Assembly (NCBI GenBank): GCA_949752795.1
Contig: OX457061.1
Coordinates: 40,766,338 to 40,830,337 of the forward strand
DNA: 64,000 bases
DNA from: Hyperoodon ampullatus
Taxonomy: Eukaryota; Chordata; Mammalia; Artiodactyla; Ziphiidae
Reading direction: 5' to 3'
The position numbers and the translations under genes are program-made. Below the pieces are notes generated by a model that saw only the letters and a list, made by a program, of their open reading frames with translations, was not told the origin of the DNA and made no database searches. Below are positions 50,109 to 60,995 of this stretch, one piece after another (the stretch's first letter is position 1; each line of letters starts with the position of its first letter).

Positions 50109-50527
50109 TTTTTTTTTTTCATGGTCCCAATTTTATTTTTAAATTATAAATGAATAGTGTATCTATGCACTGAAAAATTGTACATAGAATATTAATCATT
50201 GTTATTTCTGTGTAGTAGATTATTGGTTACTTTTTCTTCTCTATTCAGTCTTACTTTTTTTTTTTTTACATCTCTATTGGAGTATAATTGCTTTACAATG
50301 GTGTGTTAGTTTCTGCTTTATAACAAAGTGAATCAGCTATACATATACATATGTTCCCATATCTCTTCCCTCTTGCGTCTCCCTCCCTCCCACCCTCCCT
50401 ATCCCACCCCTCTAGGTGGTCACAAAGCACCGAGCTATTTCCCTGTGCTATGCGGCTGCTTCCCACTAGCTATCTATTTTACGTTTGGTAGTGTATATAT
50501 GTCCATGCCACTCTCTCACTTTGTCAG
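50109..50527 (-). mobile_element. 5'-truncated L1 with a 3' transduction
   Basis: On the minus strand the insertion reads: truncated L1 3' UTR (50527-50268), a run of 13 A (50267-50255), 135 nt of non-L1 sequence (50254-50120), then 12 A (50119-50108). A perfect 15-bp TSD AGGTACTTCTTTTCT encloses the whole (50094-50108 and 50528-50542). An AATAAA at 50137-50132 (minus strand) lies 12 nt before the final A run. Confidence 0.9.
50381..50410 (-). repeat. G-quadruplex motif in the L1 3' UTR
   Basis: The plus strand reads CCCTCCCTCCCACCCTCCCT and on to CCCACCCC, so the minus (L1 sense) strand has at least six G tracts with 1-3 base loops. The same motif is in the plus-strand copy at 54176-54201. 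Confidence 0.85.
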
Positions 50528-50929
50528 AGGTACTTCTTTTCTCCTACAGGATAAAATGGTGCAATTTTTCACAGTACTCTGAGGTTCCAGTGTTCCTATG
50601 GAATATCTGCACATTCAGCCATTGCTCCTCTGAAAAAATGCCAGAGAACTACCACTGCACAAACACTCCACGTTTCAGAGGTTCAGGAAACAAGGTGGGG
50701 AACAGATCTAGACTATGGCAGGCCAGGAGAATACCATTCACCCAAAAACTTCCCTAGAACATATTGGTCCCAAGCTAGCAACATGAATCTAGAATGCCTT
50801 AGAGAAATCAGATAGACCAGAGTCTTTAGCTTATGGGGAGTCAGTCAATTCAGAACTCCTCCGGACTACTCAGAAATCTTTGAGAAGGCACCTGACCTTT
50901 GCATAGCAGTATTAACAACAATTAGCAAC

Positions 50930-51160
50930 TCCATCTAACAACTGCCTGCTATAAGGCTAGGCGTATTAAGTACATCATTGCATCTATTTACCTCTCCCTA
51001 CCCAGTGAGGTAAGTTTTTCATCCTTTCTACAGATGAGTAATTTGAGGCCCAGAGAGGTGAAGATACTTCCTTAAATTCAGTTATTAGATGGCAGAGTTG
51101 AAATTTAGATTCATATGGTCTAATTTCAGATCCCAGACTCTTAAAACTACACTTTGCCTG
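50930..51160 (-). mobile_element. MIR, nearly full length
   Basis: CTACAGATGAGTAATTTGAG, then GCCCAGAGAGGTGAAGATAC and the downstream CAGATCCCAGACTCTTAAAA are the reverse of MIR. Confidence 0.88.
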
Positions 51161-52012
51161 AAGCACAGTCCAAGTCTAGATCAAAAATGTCCATTTAAAG
51201 CACAGGAAGTGCATTAGATCCTAAACCCATGAGCTGAAAGAGAAAGGCGACACTGAAACAGGTCAAAAACTATTCCCATATTCCCATACAAACATGGCTA
51301 TCCAGCATCACCAGTCTTCCCACCACTCACAAACACCATATTCTACTGCTTATTGGCAAGGCAATTTATACTATGTCACAGGTCCTGCAATTTATGCTAT
51401 GCTACAGGCCCTGCTTTTTAAGGAGTAATAAAATCTTACACATACACACCAAGTGAAAGGTATATTTTAATCCTGACCTAATAAAAGTTAACTATATAAA
51501 ATTGCATAATACCAAACAACACTTTACATGTTGATATTCTATTTGTTAAAGCTAAAATCATGTATTAATGATGATGCAATAATATAACATTCTATATATC
51601 CCTGAATAGGCAACATACTATCCAGAAACCATTCTTACCATGAGACACTGGACTAGACATTCTAGGGGTTGGAAGATGGCGGAAAGGTAAATAAGGATGG
51701 AAAATTAGAACACAAACTCATGTTTTAGGTCTACTTCTAGGCTGCCAGGAATACCAGCCTTGTTGATATACGCTTCTTTCACTCAAATTTCTTCCCACCA
51801 TTCTCCAGAAGAAAAGACTTCTATAGACAAGCTCTGAATGGCTTCATCTTTTCAAAAATGGAACAACATCAGTTCTTTCACCTGATTTTCACATGACAGT
51901 TTCTAAAACCCTCATAAAAATCCCAGGTCACACTCGAGGTCACTCACTGTCCTCAATGCAGTACAACAGTTGAAATAAGGTATGACCATAGCAGATTCAA
52001 AAGGAAGGGGTA

Positions 52013-52221
52013 GGGCTTCCCTGGTGGCGCAGTGGTTGAGAGTCCGCCTGCCGATGCAGGGGACACGGGTTCGTGCCCTGGTCCAGGAAGATGCCACATG
52101 TCGCGGAGTGGCTGGGCCCGTGAGCCATAGCCGCTGAGCCTGCGCGTCCAGAGCCTGTGCTCCGCAACGGGAGAGGCCACAACAGTGAGAGGCCCGCGTA
52201 CCGCAAAAAAAAAAAAAAAAA
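52013..52221 (+). mobile_element. CHR SINE, short GC-rich subtype
   Basis: Full copy with A20 or longer. The TSD AAAAGGAAGGGGTA is at 51999-52012 and 52222-52235 (perfect). Confidence 0.96.
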
Positions 52222-52624
52222 AAAAGGAAGGGGTATTATTTCACCAAGTGCTTTGCATACCACAGGCCCAAGATAAATAACTATTGAACACTTTTGTGGA
52301 TATAATTCAACTAATATAGCCTTTAAAAATAAAAAGAACTGGCTTAATATCTAATAGTTAATGATGAAAGCATTATCAAACTACCCAGGAATTTTTGTTA
52401 TGCTATGATAAAAATTAACAAAACTTTAAAAACTCTATTAGGACAAGTAATAGAATTTATTATGTCCATAAATATTCATATACTGGAAACAGGATCTAGA
52501 TTAATAGAGCTGGGTTACAGGGTTCAGTAGGGTAAAAATAAAGAAATTGGAAAAGAAAATATAGAGAAAAATATCACCTTTTTAAGTAAGATTTCCTCTT
52601 CTAGAAATGTTGAAAACCACTGGG

Positions 52625-52759
52625 TTTTTTTGTTTGTTTTTACTTTTTGAAGCCACACCGCACAGCATGCAGGATCTTAGTTCCCCAACCAGGGATTGAA
52701 CCTGTACCCCCTGCAGTAGAAGCACAGAGTCTTAACCACTGGACCGCCAGGGAAGTCCC
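52625..52759 (-). mobile_element. CHR-related short SINE
   Basis: Inverted head-only copy (GGGACTTCCCTGGCGGTCCA on the minus strand). The TSD TGAAAACCACTG (52611-52622) matches TGAAAAGCACTG (52760-52771) with one change. Confidence 0.9.
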
Positions 52760-52776
52760 TGAAAAGCACTGTTTTT

Positions 52777-52980
52777 TTTTTTTTTTTTGCGGTACGCGGG
52801 CCTCTCACTGTTGTGGCCTCTCCTGTTGCGGAGCACAGGCTCCAGACGCACAGGCTCAGCAGCCATGGCTCACGGGCCCAGCCGCTCCGCGGCATGTGGG
52901 ATCCTCCCAGACCGGGGCACGAACCCGTGTCCCCTGCATCGGCAGGCGGACTCCCAACCAGTGCGCCACCAAGGAAGCCC
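52777..52980 (-). mobile_element. CHR SINE inserted beside the previous SINE
   Basis: Inverted short-subtype copy. Its TSD CACTGTTTTT (52767-52776, 52981-52990) overlaps the right TSD of the SINE at 52625, so it arrived second. Confidence 0.94.
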
Positions 52981-53269
52981 CACTGTTTTTAATAGAAGCT
53001 ATTTTTGATATTTTGGCCTTAAAGAAATAATGTGAAAGTAGTTTATTAGTAACAAATGTTCTACCATGGAGAAAAAGTTACTGCTCTAGCTCGTAGGAGA
53101 ATATATTTTATTAGCATAAAGAGATGACAGATGCAGACTCCTCGAATCTATGATCACAAAGGACTAGAAATCCAGTTCCCACTCACAGCATGAATCCCCT
53201 CTAGAACACACCTGCAGAGTCATCCAATGACTATTTCAAAAGCCCCAGGTATTTTTAATATTGTTTAAA

Positions 53270-53730
53270 AACAGCAGAACAATCCAAACGCCCATCAAGT
53301 GATGAATGGAAAAACAAATATGGTATATCCATACAATGGAATATTACTCAGCCATAAAAAGGAATGACATACTGATATATACTAAACATGGATGAAGCTT
53401 GAAAAAATTATGCTAAGTGAAAGAAAGACACAAAAGGCCAAATATTATATGATTCTATTTATATGAAATGTCCAAAACAGGCATATCCACAGAGACAGAT
53501 AGTATATTAGTGGTTGCCGGGGGCTGGGGAAAGGCAAAATGGGGACTGACTACTAATGGATAGAAGGATTCCTTGCGGAGTGATGACAATATCCTAAAAT
53601 TAAACTGTGGTGATGGCTACGCAACTGTGTGAATATACTAAAAACCACTGAACTGTACACTTTTAAAGGGTGAATTTTATGGTATCTGAGTGACATCTAA
53701 ATAAAGCTGTTATTTTAAAAAATGGGGAAA
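53270..53730 (+). mobile_element. Old L1 3' end
   Basis: ATCCAAACGCCCATCAAGTG, TATTACTCAGCCATAAAAAG, GTTGCCGGGGGCTGGGGAAA and TGAACTGTACACTTTTAAAG are the standard order of an old L1 3' end, 5'-truncated. Confidence 0.88.
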
Positions 53731-53865
53731 AAAAGAAAAGCAAACCATTTAAACAAAGTTTTACAGTGATTTTCTCACAAGTGTCCTATGGAAGATAGAA
53801 AATCTTACATAATTTAGAACAAAAGACTCAATAGAAACACATAAATGATATTAGCAAGGATTATT

Positions 53866-54110
53866 AGGGATATTAGGATTGACATATATACATTACCATG
53901 TGTAAAATAGATAGCTAGTGGGAACCTGCTGTATAGCACGGGGAGCTCAGCTCAGTGCTCTGTGATGACCTAGATGGGTGGGATGGGGTGGGCAGTGGGA
54001 GGGAGGTCCAAGAGGGAGGGGATATACATATACATCTAGCTGATTCACTTTGTTGTACAGCAGAAACTAACACAACATTGTAAAGCAACTATACTCCAAT
54101 AAAAAAAAAA
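53866..54110 (+). mobile_element. L1 3' end, 5'-truncated
   Basis: TAGGATTGACATATATACAT, then CCTGCTGTATAGCACGGGGA and the end AACTATACTCCAATAAAAAA. The start is approximate. The next L1 was inserted at its A tail. Confidence 0.88.
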
Positions 54111-54120
54111 TAAGCTTAGT

Positions 54121-54312
54121 GGGAAGCAGCCGCATAGCACAGGGAGATCAGCTCGGTGCTTTGTGACCGCCTGGAGGGGTGGGATAGGGAGGGTGGGAGG
54201 GAGATGCAAAAGGGAGGGGATATGGGAACATATGTATATGTATAACTGATTAAATTTGTTATAAAGCAAAATAAATAAATAAATAAATAAATTTAAAATA
54301 AATAAATAAATA
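54121..54312 (+). mobile_element. L1 3' end inserted at the tail of the previous L1
   Basis: A 5'-truncated copy starting GGGAAGCAGCCGCATAGCAC and ending in (AAAT)n. The TSD AATAAGCTTAGT is at 54109-54120 and 54313-54324. A G-quadruplex motif lies at 54176-54201. Confidence 0.9.
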
Positions 54313-54359
54313 AATAAGCTTAGTACTTTAAAGGGACTATTTTAAAAAGATACATATTG

Positions 54360-54668
54360 GGGCTTCCCTGTTGGCACAGTGGTTGAGAATCTGCCTGCTA
54401 ATGCAGGGGACACGGGTTCGAGCCCTAGTCTGGGAGGATCCCACATGCCGCGGAGCAACTAGGCCCGTAAGCCACAACTACGGAACCTGCGCGTCTGGAG
54501 CCTGTGCTCCGCAACAAGAGAGGCCGCGATAGTGAGAGGCCTGCACACCGCGATGAAGAGCGGCCCCCGCTTGCCACAACTAGAGAAAGCCCTCATGCAG
54601 AAACAAAGACCCAACACAGCAAAAATATAAATTAATTAATAAACTCCTACCCCCCAACATCTATAAAA
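54360..54668 (+). mobile_element. CHR SINE, intermediate subtype
   Basis: Full copy with the GCTTGCCACAACTAGAGAAA extension and the unusual tail end AAACTCCTACCCCCCAACAT, shared with the copy at 55092. The TSD AAAAAGATACATATTG is at 54344-54359 and 54669-54684. Confidence 0.95.
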
Positions 54669-55091
54669 AAAAAGATACATATTGATTTCAACAGGAACTT
54701 ACAGTTAAAGAATTATGCTAAGTACACGTCTCCTTCCAACATGGCACAGCATTTCAATCTTAGAACTTATTTTGATATTATTTTGAAGACTATTTCAAAA
54801 AGTGTTAGCCCTGAGTATTTGTTTAAAACAGTATTTCCCAAGCTTTAGTCATGTATGTACCATTTTCAGTATTTTTGCCATCCTCACACCATCTGTATTA
54901 TTTATTAAATATTTTCCTTCAATCCACTTCACCATTGACTTACCTGTTGTAATAACCATGAAATCATGGGTTTGAAGTGCTAATACACACGTTTCCCATA
55001 TATTAAAATTCAAAATATGCTTATCCATGTACCACTTTAAATCATCTTGTATACAACTCAAGAAAACACTGGTTAAAAAAACCAGCTTTGG

Positions 55092-55410
55092 GGGCTTCCC
55101 TGGTGGCACAGTGGTTGAGAATCTACCTGCCAATGCAGGGGACACGGGTTCGAGCCCTGGTCTGGGAGGATCCCACATGCCACGGAGCAACTAGGCCCAT
55201 GAGCCACAACTACTGAGCCTGCGCGTCTGGAGCCTGTGCTCCGCAACGGGAGAGGCCGCGACAGTGAGAGGCCCACGCACCGCAATGAAGAGTAGCCCCC
55301 GCTTGCCACAACTAGAGATAGCCCTCGCACAGAGACGAAGACCCAACACAGCAAAAATAAATAAATTAATTAATAAACTCCTACCCTCAACATCTTCTTA
55401 AAAAAAAAAC
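55092..55410 (+). mobile_element. CHR SINE, intermediate subtype
   Basis: Same subtype and tail (AATAAACTCCTACCCTCAAC) as the copy at 54360. The target copy AAAAAACCAGCTTTGG is at 55076-55091 and recurs as AAAAAAACTAGCTTTGG at 55411-55427. Confidence 0.94.
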
Positions 55411-55427
55411 AAAAAAACTAGCTTTGG

Positions 55428-55619
55428 TTTTCCCTGGTGGTGCAGTGGTTGAGAGTCCGCCTGCCGATGCAGGGGACACGGATTCGTGCCCTGGTCCGGG
55501 AAGATCCCACATGCCGCGGAGCGGCTGGGCCCGTGAGCCATAGCTGCTGAGCCTGCACGTCCGGAGCCTGTGCTCTGCAACGGGAGAGGCCACAACAGTG
55601 AGGGGCCCGCGTACCGCAC

Positions 55620-55642
<23 letters not shown>
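55428..55642 (+). mobile_element. CHR SINE, short subtype, in the same target
   Basis: This copy follows directly after the second target copy and is closed by a third, AAAAAAACAGCTTTG, at 55643-55657. The tail is (AAAAC)n. Confidence 0.94.
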
Positions 55643-55650
<8 letters not shown>

Positions 55651-56008
55651 AGCTTTGCCTGGTAACATATCTATACTTTAAAAAGTGACAGGGAAATTAG
55701 AATGTTCAGAAAACCACTGTTAGGACTTTTCTATAAAGTAAGGCACACGTTCAATGGGAGCAACAGGGCTTGCACTTGGCCAAGAGAAAGCCTTTGAGAA
55801 CAGTACTGGGGTGGATGGTGGAAGAAAATGGCGGGCAGTAGGTCTCCATGAGGGAAGCAGCTGAAAGAACAGGGATGCTAGGTCTTCTCTACAAGTTCTT
55901 GGATACAGTGTGATACAGTCCACGTGCTACTGCCATGTTCAGCTTGTCAAACAGAGCTGAATTTGGCAGAAGGAAGACTGTCTGATGATCAGATGGGGCA
56001 GGGCTTTT

Positions 56009-56219
56009 TTTTCTTTTTTTTTTTTTTTGCGGTATGCAGGCCTTTCACTGTTGTGGCCTCTCCTGTTGCGGAGCACAGGCTCTGGACGCGCAGGCTCAGC
56101 GGCCATGGCTCACAGGCCTAGCCACTCCACGCTATGTGGGATCCTCCCGGACCGGGGCACGAACCCGCGTCCCCCGCATCGACAGGCGGACTCTCAACCA
56201 CTGCGCCACCAGGGAAGCC
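56009..56219 (-). mobile_element. CHR SINE, short GC-rich subtype
   Basis: Inverted full copy. The TSD GGGGCAGGGCTTTTT is at about 55995-56008 and 56222-56236. Confidence 0.94.
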
Positions 56220-56612
56220 CAGGGGCAGGGCTTTTTATTGACTCTGCTTCTTCCTTCCTGTTGACACCAGTCCTAAAAGCCTGCAGAGGGGCCCACTACT
56301 AAAGTAGTGACTCCAGGGCAGAGAGAGTCTGGGCTCTCCTACATCTCTTCCTCTTGTGTAAAGGAAACATGAGTTAGATTTCATTTTGAGATATTAGTAT
56401 GAAGGGTGGTTTGAAACAGATTCCTAAGAGAAGTTTATTCCCATTCCTGATGGGAGATGTCATCATACAACCCCTTTTCAAAAAAACTCACATTGAAGAC
56501 CCTGGAATAATTGATCATCCCCTTTCTTACTCCCTTTTTCCCACTGCAGAGGGAACAACTACTGTGTTGACAATTATCCATCCTAAGTAGGTGAATCAAA
56601 AACATGCCACTG

Positions 56613-56830
56613 GGGGCTTCCCTGGTGGCGCAGTGGTTGAGAGTCCGCCTGCCGATGCAGGGGACATGGGTTCGTGCCCCGGTCCGGGAACATCCCACAT
56701 GCCGCGGAGCGGCTGGGCCCGTGCGCCATGGCCGCTGAGCCTGCGTGTCCGGAGCCTGTGCTCCGCAACGGGAGAGGCCACAACAATGAGAGGCCCGCGT
56801 ACTGCAAAAAAAAAAAAAAAAAAAAAAAAA
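56613..56830 (+). mobile_element. CHR SINE, short GC-rich subtype, long A tail
   Basis: Full copy with about 27 A. The TSD ATGCCACTG (56604-56612, 56831-56839) may extend into the A run. The body is close to the family consensus. Confidence 0.94.
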
Positions 56831-56931
56831 ATGCCACTGTCTTTACTCTTATCCATTTAAGAAGCCCTAACTGAATTCTGGAATAGCGAGGTATACAGAA
56901 AGATAGTAACCGAAGGCTCTCTCCAAAGAGA

Positions 56932-56970
56932 ACAGAAAAAAAAAAAAGGAAAAAGGAAAAAAAAAAAAGC
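56932..56970 (+). repeat. Purine-only (A/G) low-complexity run
   Basis: A-rich run with GG interruptions (AAAAAGGAAAAAGG). No coding meaning. Confidence 0.9.
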
Positions 56971-57066
56971 TTCCTTCCCTATTCTTATTCATTAATCATT
57001 TTCCTGAGAGCTAGATATAACAACTTTAAAAAAATATCTATGTAAGAAAAAATCATAAATCATTTT

Positions 57067-57406
57067 TTAAATTTTATTTATTTTTGGCTGCATTGGGTCT
57101 TCATTGCTGCGTGCAGCCTTCCTCTAGTTGTGGCGAGCGGGGGCTACTCTTCAATGCGGTGTGCAGGCTTCTCATTGTGGTGGCTTCTTTTGTTGCAGAG
57201 CATGGGCTCTAGGCACACGGGCTTCAGTAGCTGTGGCACATGGGCTCAGTAATTGTGGCTCGCAATCTCTAGAGCACAGGCTGAGTAGTTGTGGTGCCTG
57301 GGCTTAGTTGCCCCATGGCATGTGGGATCTTCCCAGACCAGGGCTCGAACCCATGTCCCCTGCATTGGCAGGCGGATTCTTAACCACTGCGCCACCAGGG
57401 AAGCCC
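57067..57406 (-). mobile_element. CHR SINE, long subtype
   Basis: Inverted full copy with internal GTAGTTGTGGTGCCTGGGCT-type repeats. The TSD CATAAATCATTTT (57054-57066) matches CATAACTCATTTT (57407-57419) with one change. Confidence 0.93.
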
Positions 57407-58011
57407 CATAACTCATTTTAGATAAATCTACTCCTGCCCCTGAAAGTGATCTTAGGGTTCTGGTCAATAGGCTCACTGACATATTATTTTCTTAACACTC
57501 TTGATGCCTTTTAGGCTTCTAGCACATGGCTTGGAGACTGTGGAAAGATATACTTTCCTAGTATTTTCTCAAGTTAATTTATTCTTGGTGTGAAGCTTTG
57601 ATATATAGCCCCATAACTGTAAAGATAGGCTTCCTAAAGACTGTTCAGAAAATATAAATTATAGAATTACAAAACCTTGAAGTCTGATTGGTTTTGTGTC
57701 ATAATATTATACTGCCAAAATGGTCTTTGGGAGCATTTTAACCTAGGAAGACTACTGATGATTTCTCAAAGAATTTCATCCCAAGCATCAATTTCCATTG
57801 AACATTACACATTCAGGTAGCTTCATTACTAGCAATTCAGATTCACATCTGTAAATATCCTCAGAAACTCATGAAAACATTTGTTTTATAACCAGATAAA
57901 TCGCAACTCTTCTCAGAGATCTACCACAGTGTGTCTCAAAGTGTGGTCTGAGGATCACACCCACTAGAATCAAATGGGGAGGGTGTTTGTTAAAAATACA
58001 GATTCTTCTAA

Positions 58012-58305
58012 AATATGACACAAATGAACTTATTTATGAAACAGAAAAAGACTCACAGACACAGAAAATAAACTTATGGTTGCTAAAGGGGAAAGGGGGT
58101 GAGGGAGGGATAAATTAGGAGTTTGGGATTGGTAAACAACAAGGTCCTACTGTACAGCCCAGGGAACTATATTCAGTGTCCTGTAATAAACCATAATGGA
58201 AAAGAATCTGAAAAATTATATATATATATATATATGAACTAACTGTGTTATACACCAGAAACTAACACAACATTGTAAACCAAATATACTTCAATAAAAA
58301 AAAAA
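58012..58305 (+). mobile_element. 5'-truncated L1 inside the hAT element
   Basis: L1 3' UTR sequence ends AAACCAAATATACTTCAATA plus A14. It contains (TA)n at 58217-58235. The flanks share AGATTC, part of the TSD. Confidence 0.88.
58217..58235 (+). repeat. (TA)n run
   Basis: Short TA microsatellite within the L1 3' UTR. Confidence 0.95.
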
Positions 58306-58839
58306 AAAAGATTCCTAGAAATTATGTCAGAGCTATTAAATCAAAATCTCCAGGGATGGGGCCAATAATCCACATTTTATATAAGATGGCCAGGTAATTC
58401 TTATGTACCTTAATGCTTCTGAACCACTTAGCTACTTGGACCAACTCTTTGCCATCACAAAAACACAAAAACAGGATTCTCACAAGTCACTGCATATATA
58501 AAGTATACATTAAAAAAAGAATCAAGGAATAAATATTTAAAATGGAAAAGAAGGCAAAGTGAAAAGTTCTCTTCTATTACAGTCTGGAAGAATTTAGATT
58601 CTAGTGTGAACTGCACTGCAGCCATGAACAGGAAGTATTCTCTACCTGTAAGATAAGTGTTATTTATTATTCATATTTATAGTAAAGATACCAATATCTC
58701 TTCGGTCATTCAATGTGAAACACAGGATACTCTGTAAGAGGAATGCCATACTTACATAATGATTAAAGGATGCTCCAGCATGCAATAAAGTCTGCACTCA
58801 TTCTTTCTCAACATTGTGACTTTGCCACCACAATTAGGC

Positions 58840-59010
58840 AAAGTGGTTCTCAACCACTTTGAATTTCCTGGGCCAGTGGTTTTCAAACTAGACATACATT
58901 TAAAATCATCTGAAGATCTTGTTAAGACACAGACTACTACTTGCATTTACAAGTTCCAGGTGACTACTGATGCTGTTGGTCCAGAGACCAGACTTGAGAA
59001 TCACTGGCTT
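58840..59010 (+). mobile_element. MER5-like hAT relic
   Basis: GGGCCAGTGGTTTTCAAACT at the left and CAGACTTGAGAATCACTGGC at the right mark the ends of a decayed short hAT element. Confidence 0.75.
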
Positions 59011-60644
59011 AATCTAACTCTGGTCTCCTTCAATGAGTTCAATGATGCTAAAAAAAAAAAAAAAAAAAAAAAAAACAAACTACTCCAACTGGCAAAGACT
59101 CTAACCACTGGTTTCAGGGCTTTTTGTGTAGGACCCTTGCTGTTCAGTATCTTCAGGAAGTTCCCATCATTCAAAACTTGTAGTAAGGGCGATAAGCTTG
59201 TCCTTTCTTGGCAGCTCCAGGGATAAACACCCTTCCTATCCCTCCCCCAATTCCTGGCCTCTGTCTGACTCTACAGCCTCACTTCCTACCCTGAAACTAT
59301 ACTTCCTATGCAGGAAAGCTGTTGGAAAGTCAAGAGGTCCGTCTGTTCCTGTCTTAGGGAACTACACTTCCTTTAGCTGGAAATCAAGGCAGGCTCCCTC
59401 AAGTTAGTGATTTATCTGATGACTGTCACAGGACTACAGCTGTACAAATGAACTCAGCAAGGAGTAAAATGTCTGGAGGCACAATCAGGTCAAGTATAAA
59501 CTCAAAAGATTGTCCAGAAATAGAAGCATTCAGCTCTCAACATTTACATACTGGTCCTTCATGGGAATAAATGTATAACACAGATTTCTCCATTCAGAGA
59601 TAGATCCAGAATTTACAGACTACAAATGGGTGCCCCATTCTCTCTAAACAGCTTTCAAATTCATCTCATCAAGGTTTAAAATATATTCCCAGCATCAGGT
59701 TCTAAGTGGTGAATTGCGTATATATTCAGTTCATCCTTCCCAAGAAAAGATATTTCAATAAATTCTTAGAAATTGAAAAGCATTTCGGAGCAAGGTAAGA
59801 AAATGCATTGGATAAAGCTTAAATATCTTTAGAGGATCTTCAGGAGCTCAATCATCTTTTCAATTTGAACATATAACTAACAATTTGGGGACCATGTTAA
59901 AATTAATTAGGAAGTTTAAGAGGTAAGGCTAAACAGTTTATTTTTCTTTTTTCTTTCCTTGAGAAAAAAGTAAACCTGGAGAACAAATACAGAACTACAC
60001 CAATAGGGAAGGATGTTTTTTAAATGTTGGCCATAAGCTAGTTAAACGTTGCAAATACTGCATAACATTAATAATTTACTATGTATGGTAAAAATATATG
60101 ACTTCCTTAAACCATTGTAAGAAAATGACTAAATACAACATATACTATAACCATGGTATTTCTAAAACCTAGAACACTTGCTTTAACAGGAAAAGATGTT
60201 AAGCCATGTTTGGAATCAAAAAAATGTGTTATAAACAACAGTCCAAATCCTTGGGCATCCGCTTGCTCTACTGTGACCACTGAAGAGTCTTAGGTTTGTC
60301 CAACTACTGAATATGGGTGCAAACTGAGCACACAAATCATTTAATGTCATCTGCTACAGGAGACCAACTGATGGATGTAATGCTGCTGCTTTTTACCACA
60401 CAACTTCTTTGACAAAATGTTGTTTTCTGGCATGTTGTCATATTTAGCATAAACATCCATTTTCATGGTTTGGAGAGAGCAACCCATTTCTCCTTTGAGG
60501 TGCTAGATCCTAAACACCAAAACAAATCAGATCCATATGGTATAAAAAACTGGTCATCCTTCTTTCTTGAGGTAATTAATTAATCTTTTTCTTAGAAAGC
60601 CCCATACTTAAGTATGGAAATAAGGTCAAAAAAATTGTTAATCA

Positions 60645-60995
60645 GATTTCCCTGGTGGCACAGTGGTTAAGAATCCACCTGCCAATGCAGGGGACACAGG
60701 TTCGAGCCCTGGTCTGGGAAGATCCCACATGTCGTGGAGCAATTAAGCCCGTGCACCACAACTACTGAGCCTGTGCTCTAGAGCCTGTGAGCCACAACTA
60801 CTGAGCCCGCGTGCTGCAACTACTGAAGCCCACACGCCTAGAGCCTGTCCTCCACAACGAGAAGCCACCGCAACGAGAAGCCCGCGCACCGCAATGAAGA
60901 GTAGCCCCTGCTCACGGTAACTAGAGAAAGCCCACCCACAGCAACAAAGACCCAACACAGCCAAAAATAAATAAATAAAAATAAATAAACTTATA
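60645..60995 (+). mobile_element. CHR SINE, long subtype
   Basis: Full copy with three CACAACTACTGAGCC-type internal units. The flanks AAAAAATTGTTAATCA (60629-60644) and AAAAATATTGTTAATCA form the TSD. Confidence 0.94.

Larger units (their letters stand above)
57927..58431 (+). mobile_element. MER5-like hAT element split by an L1
   Basis: The left end is CAGTGTGTCTCAAAGTGTGG. The right end is TTAATGCTTCTGAACCACT. The halves, 57927-58011 and 58306-58431, join into one MER5-type element around the L1 insertion. Confidence 0.8.
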
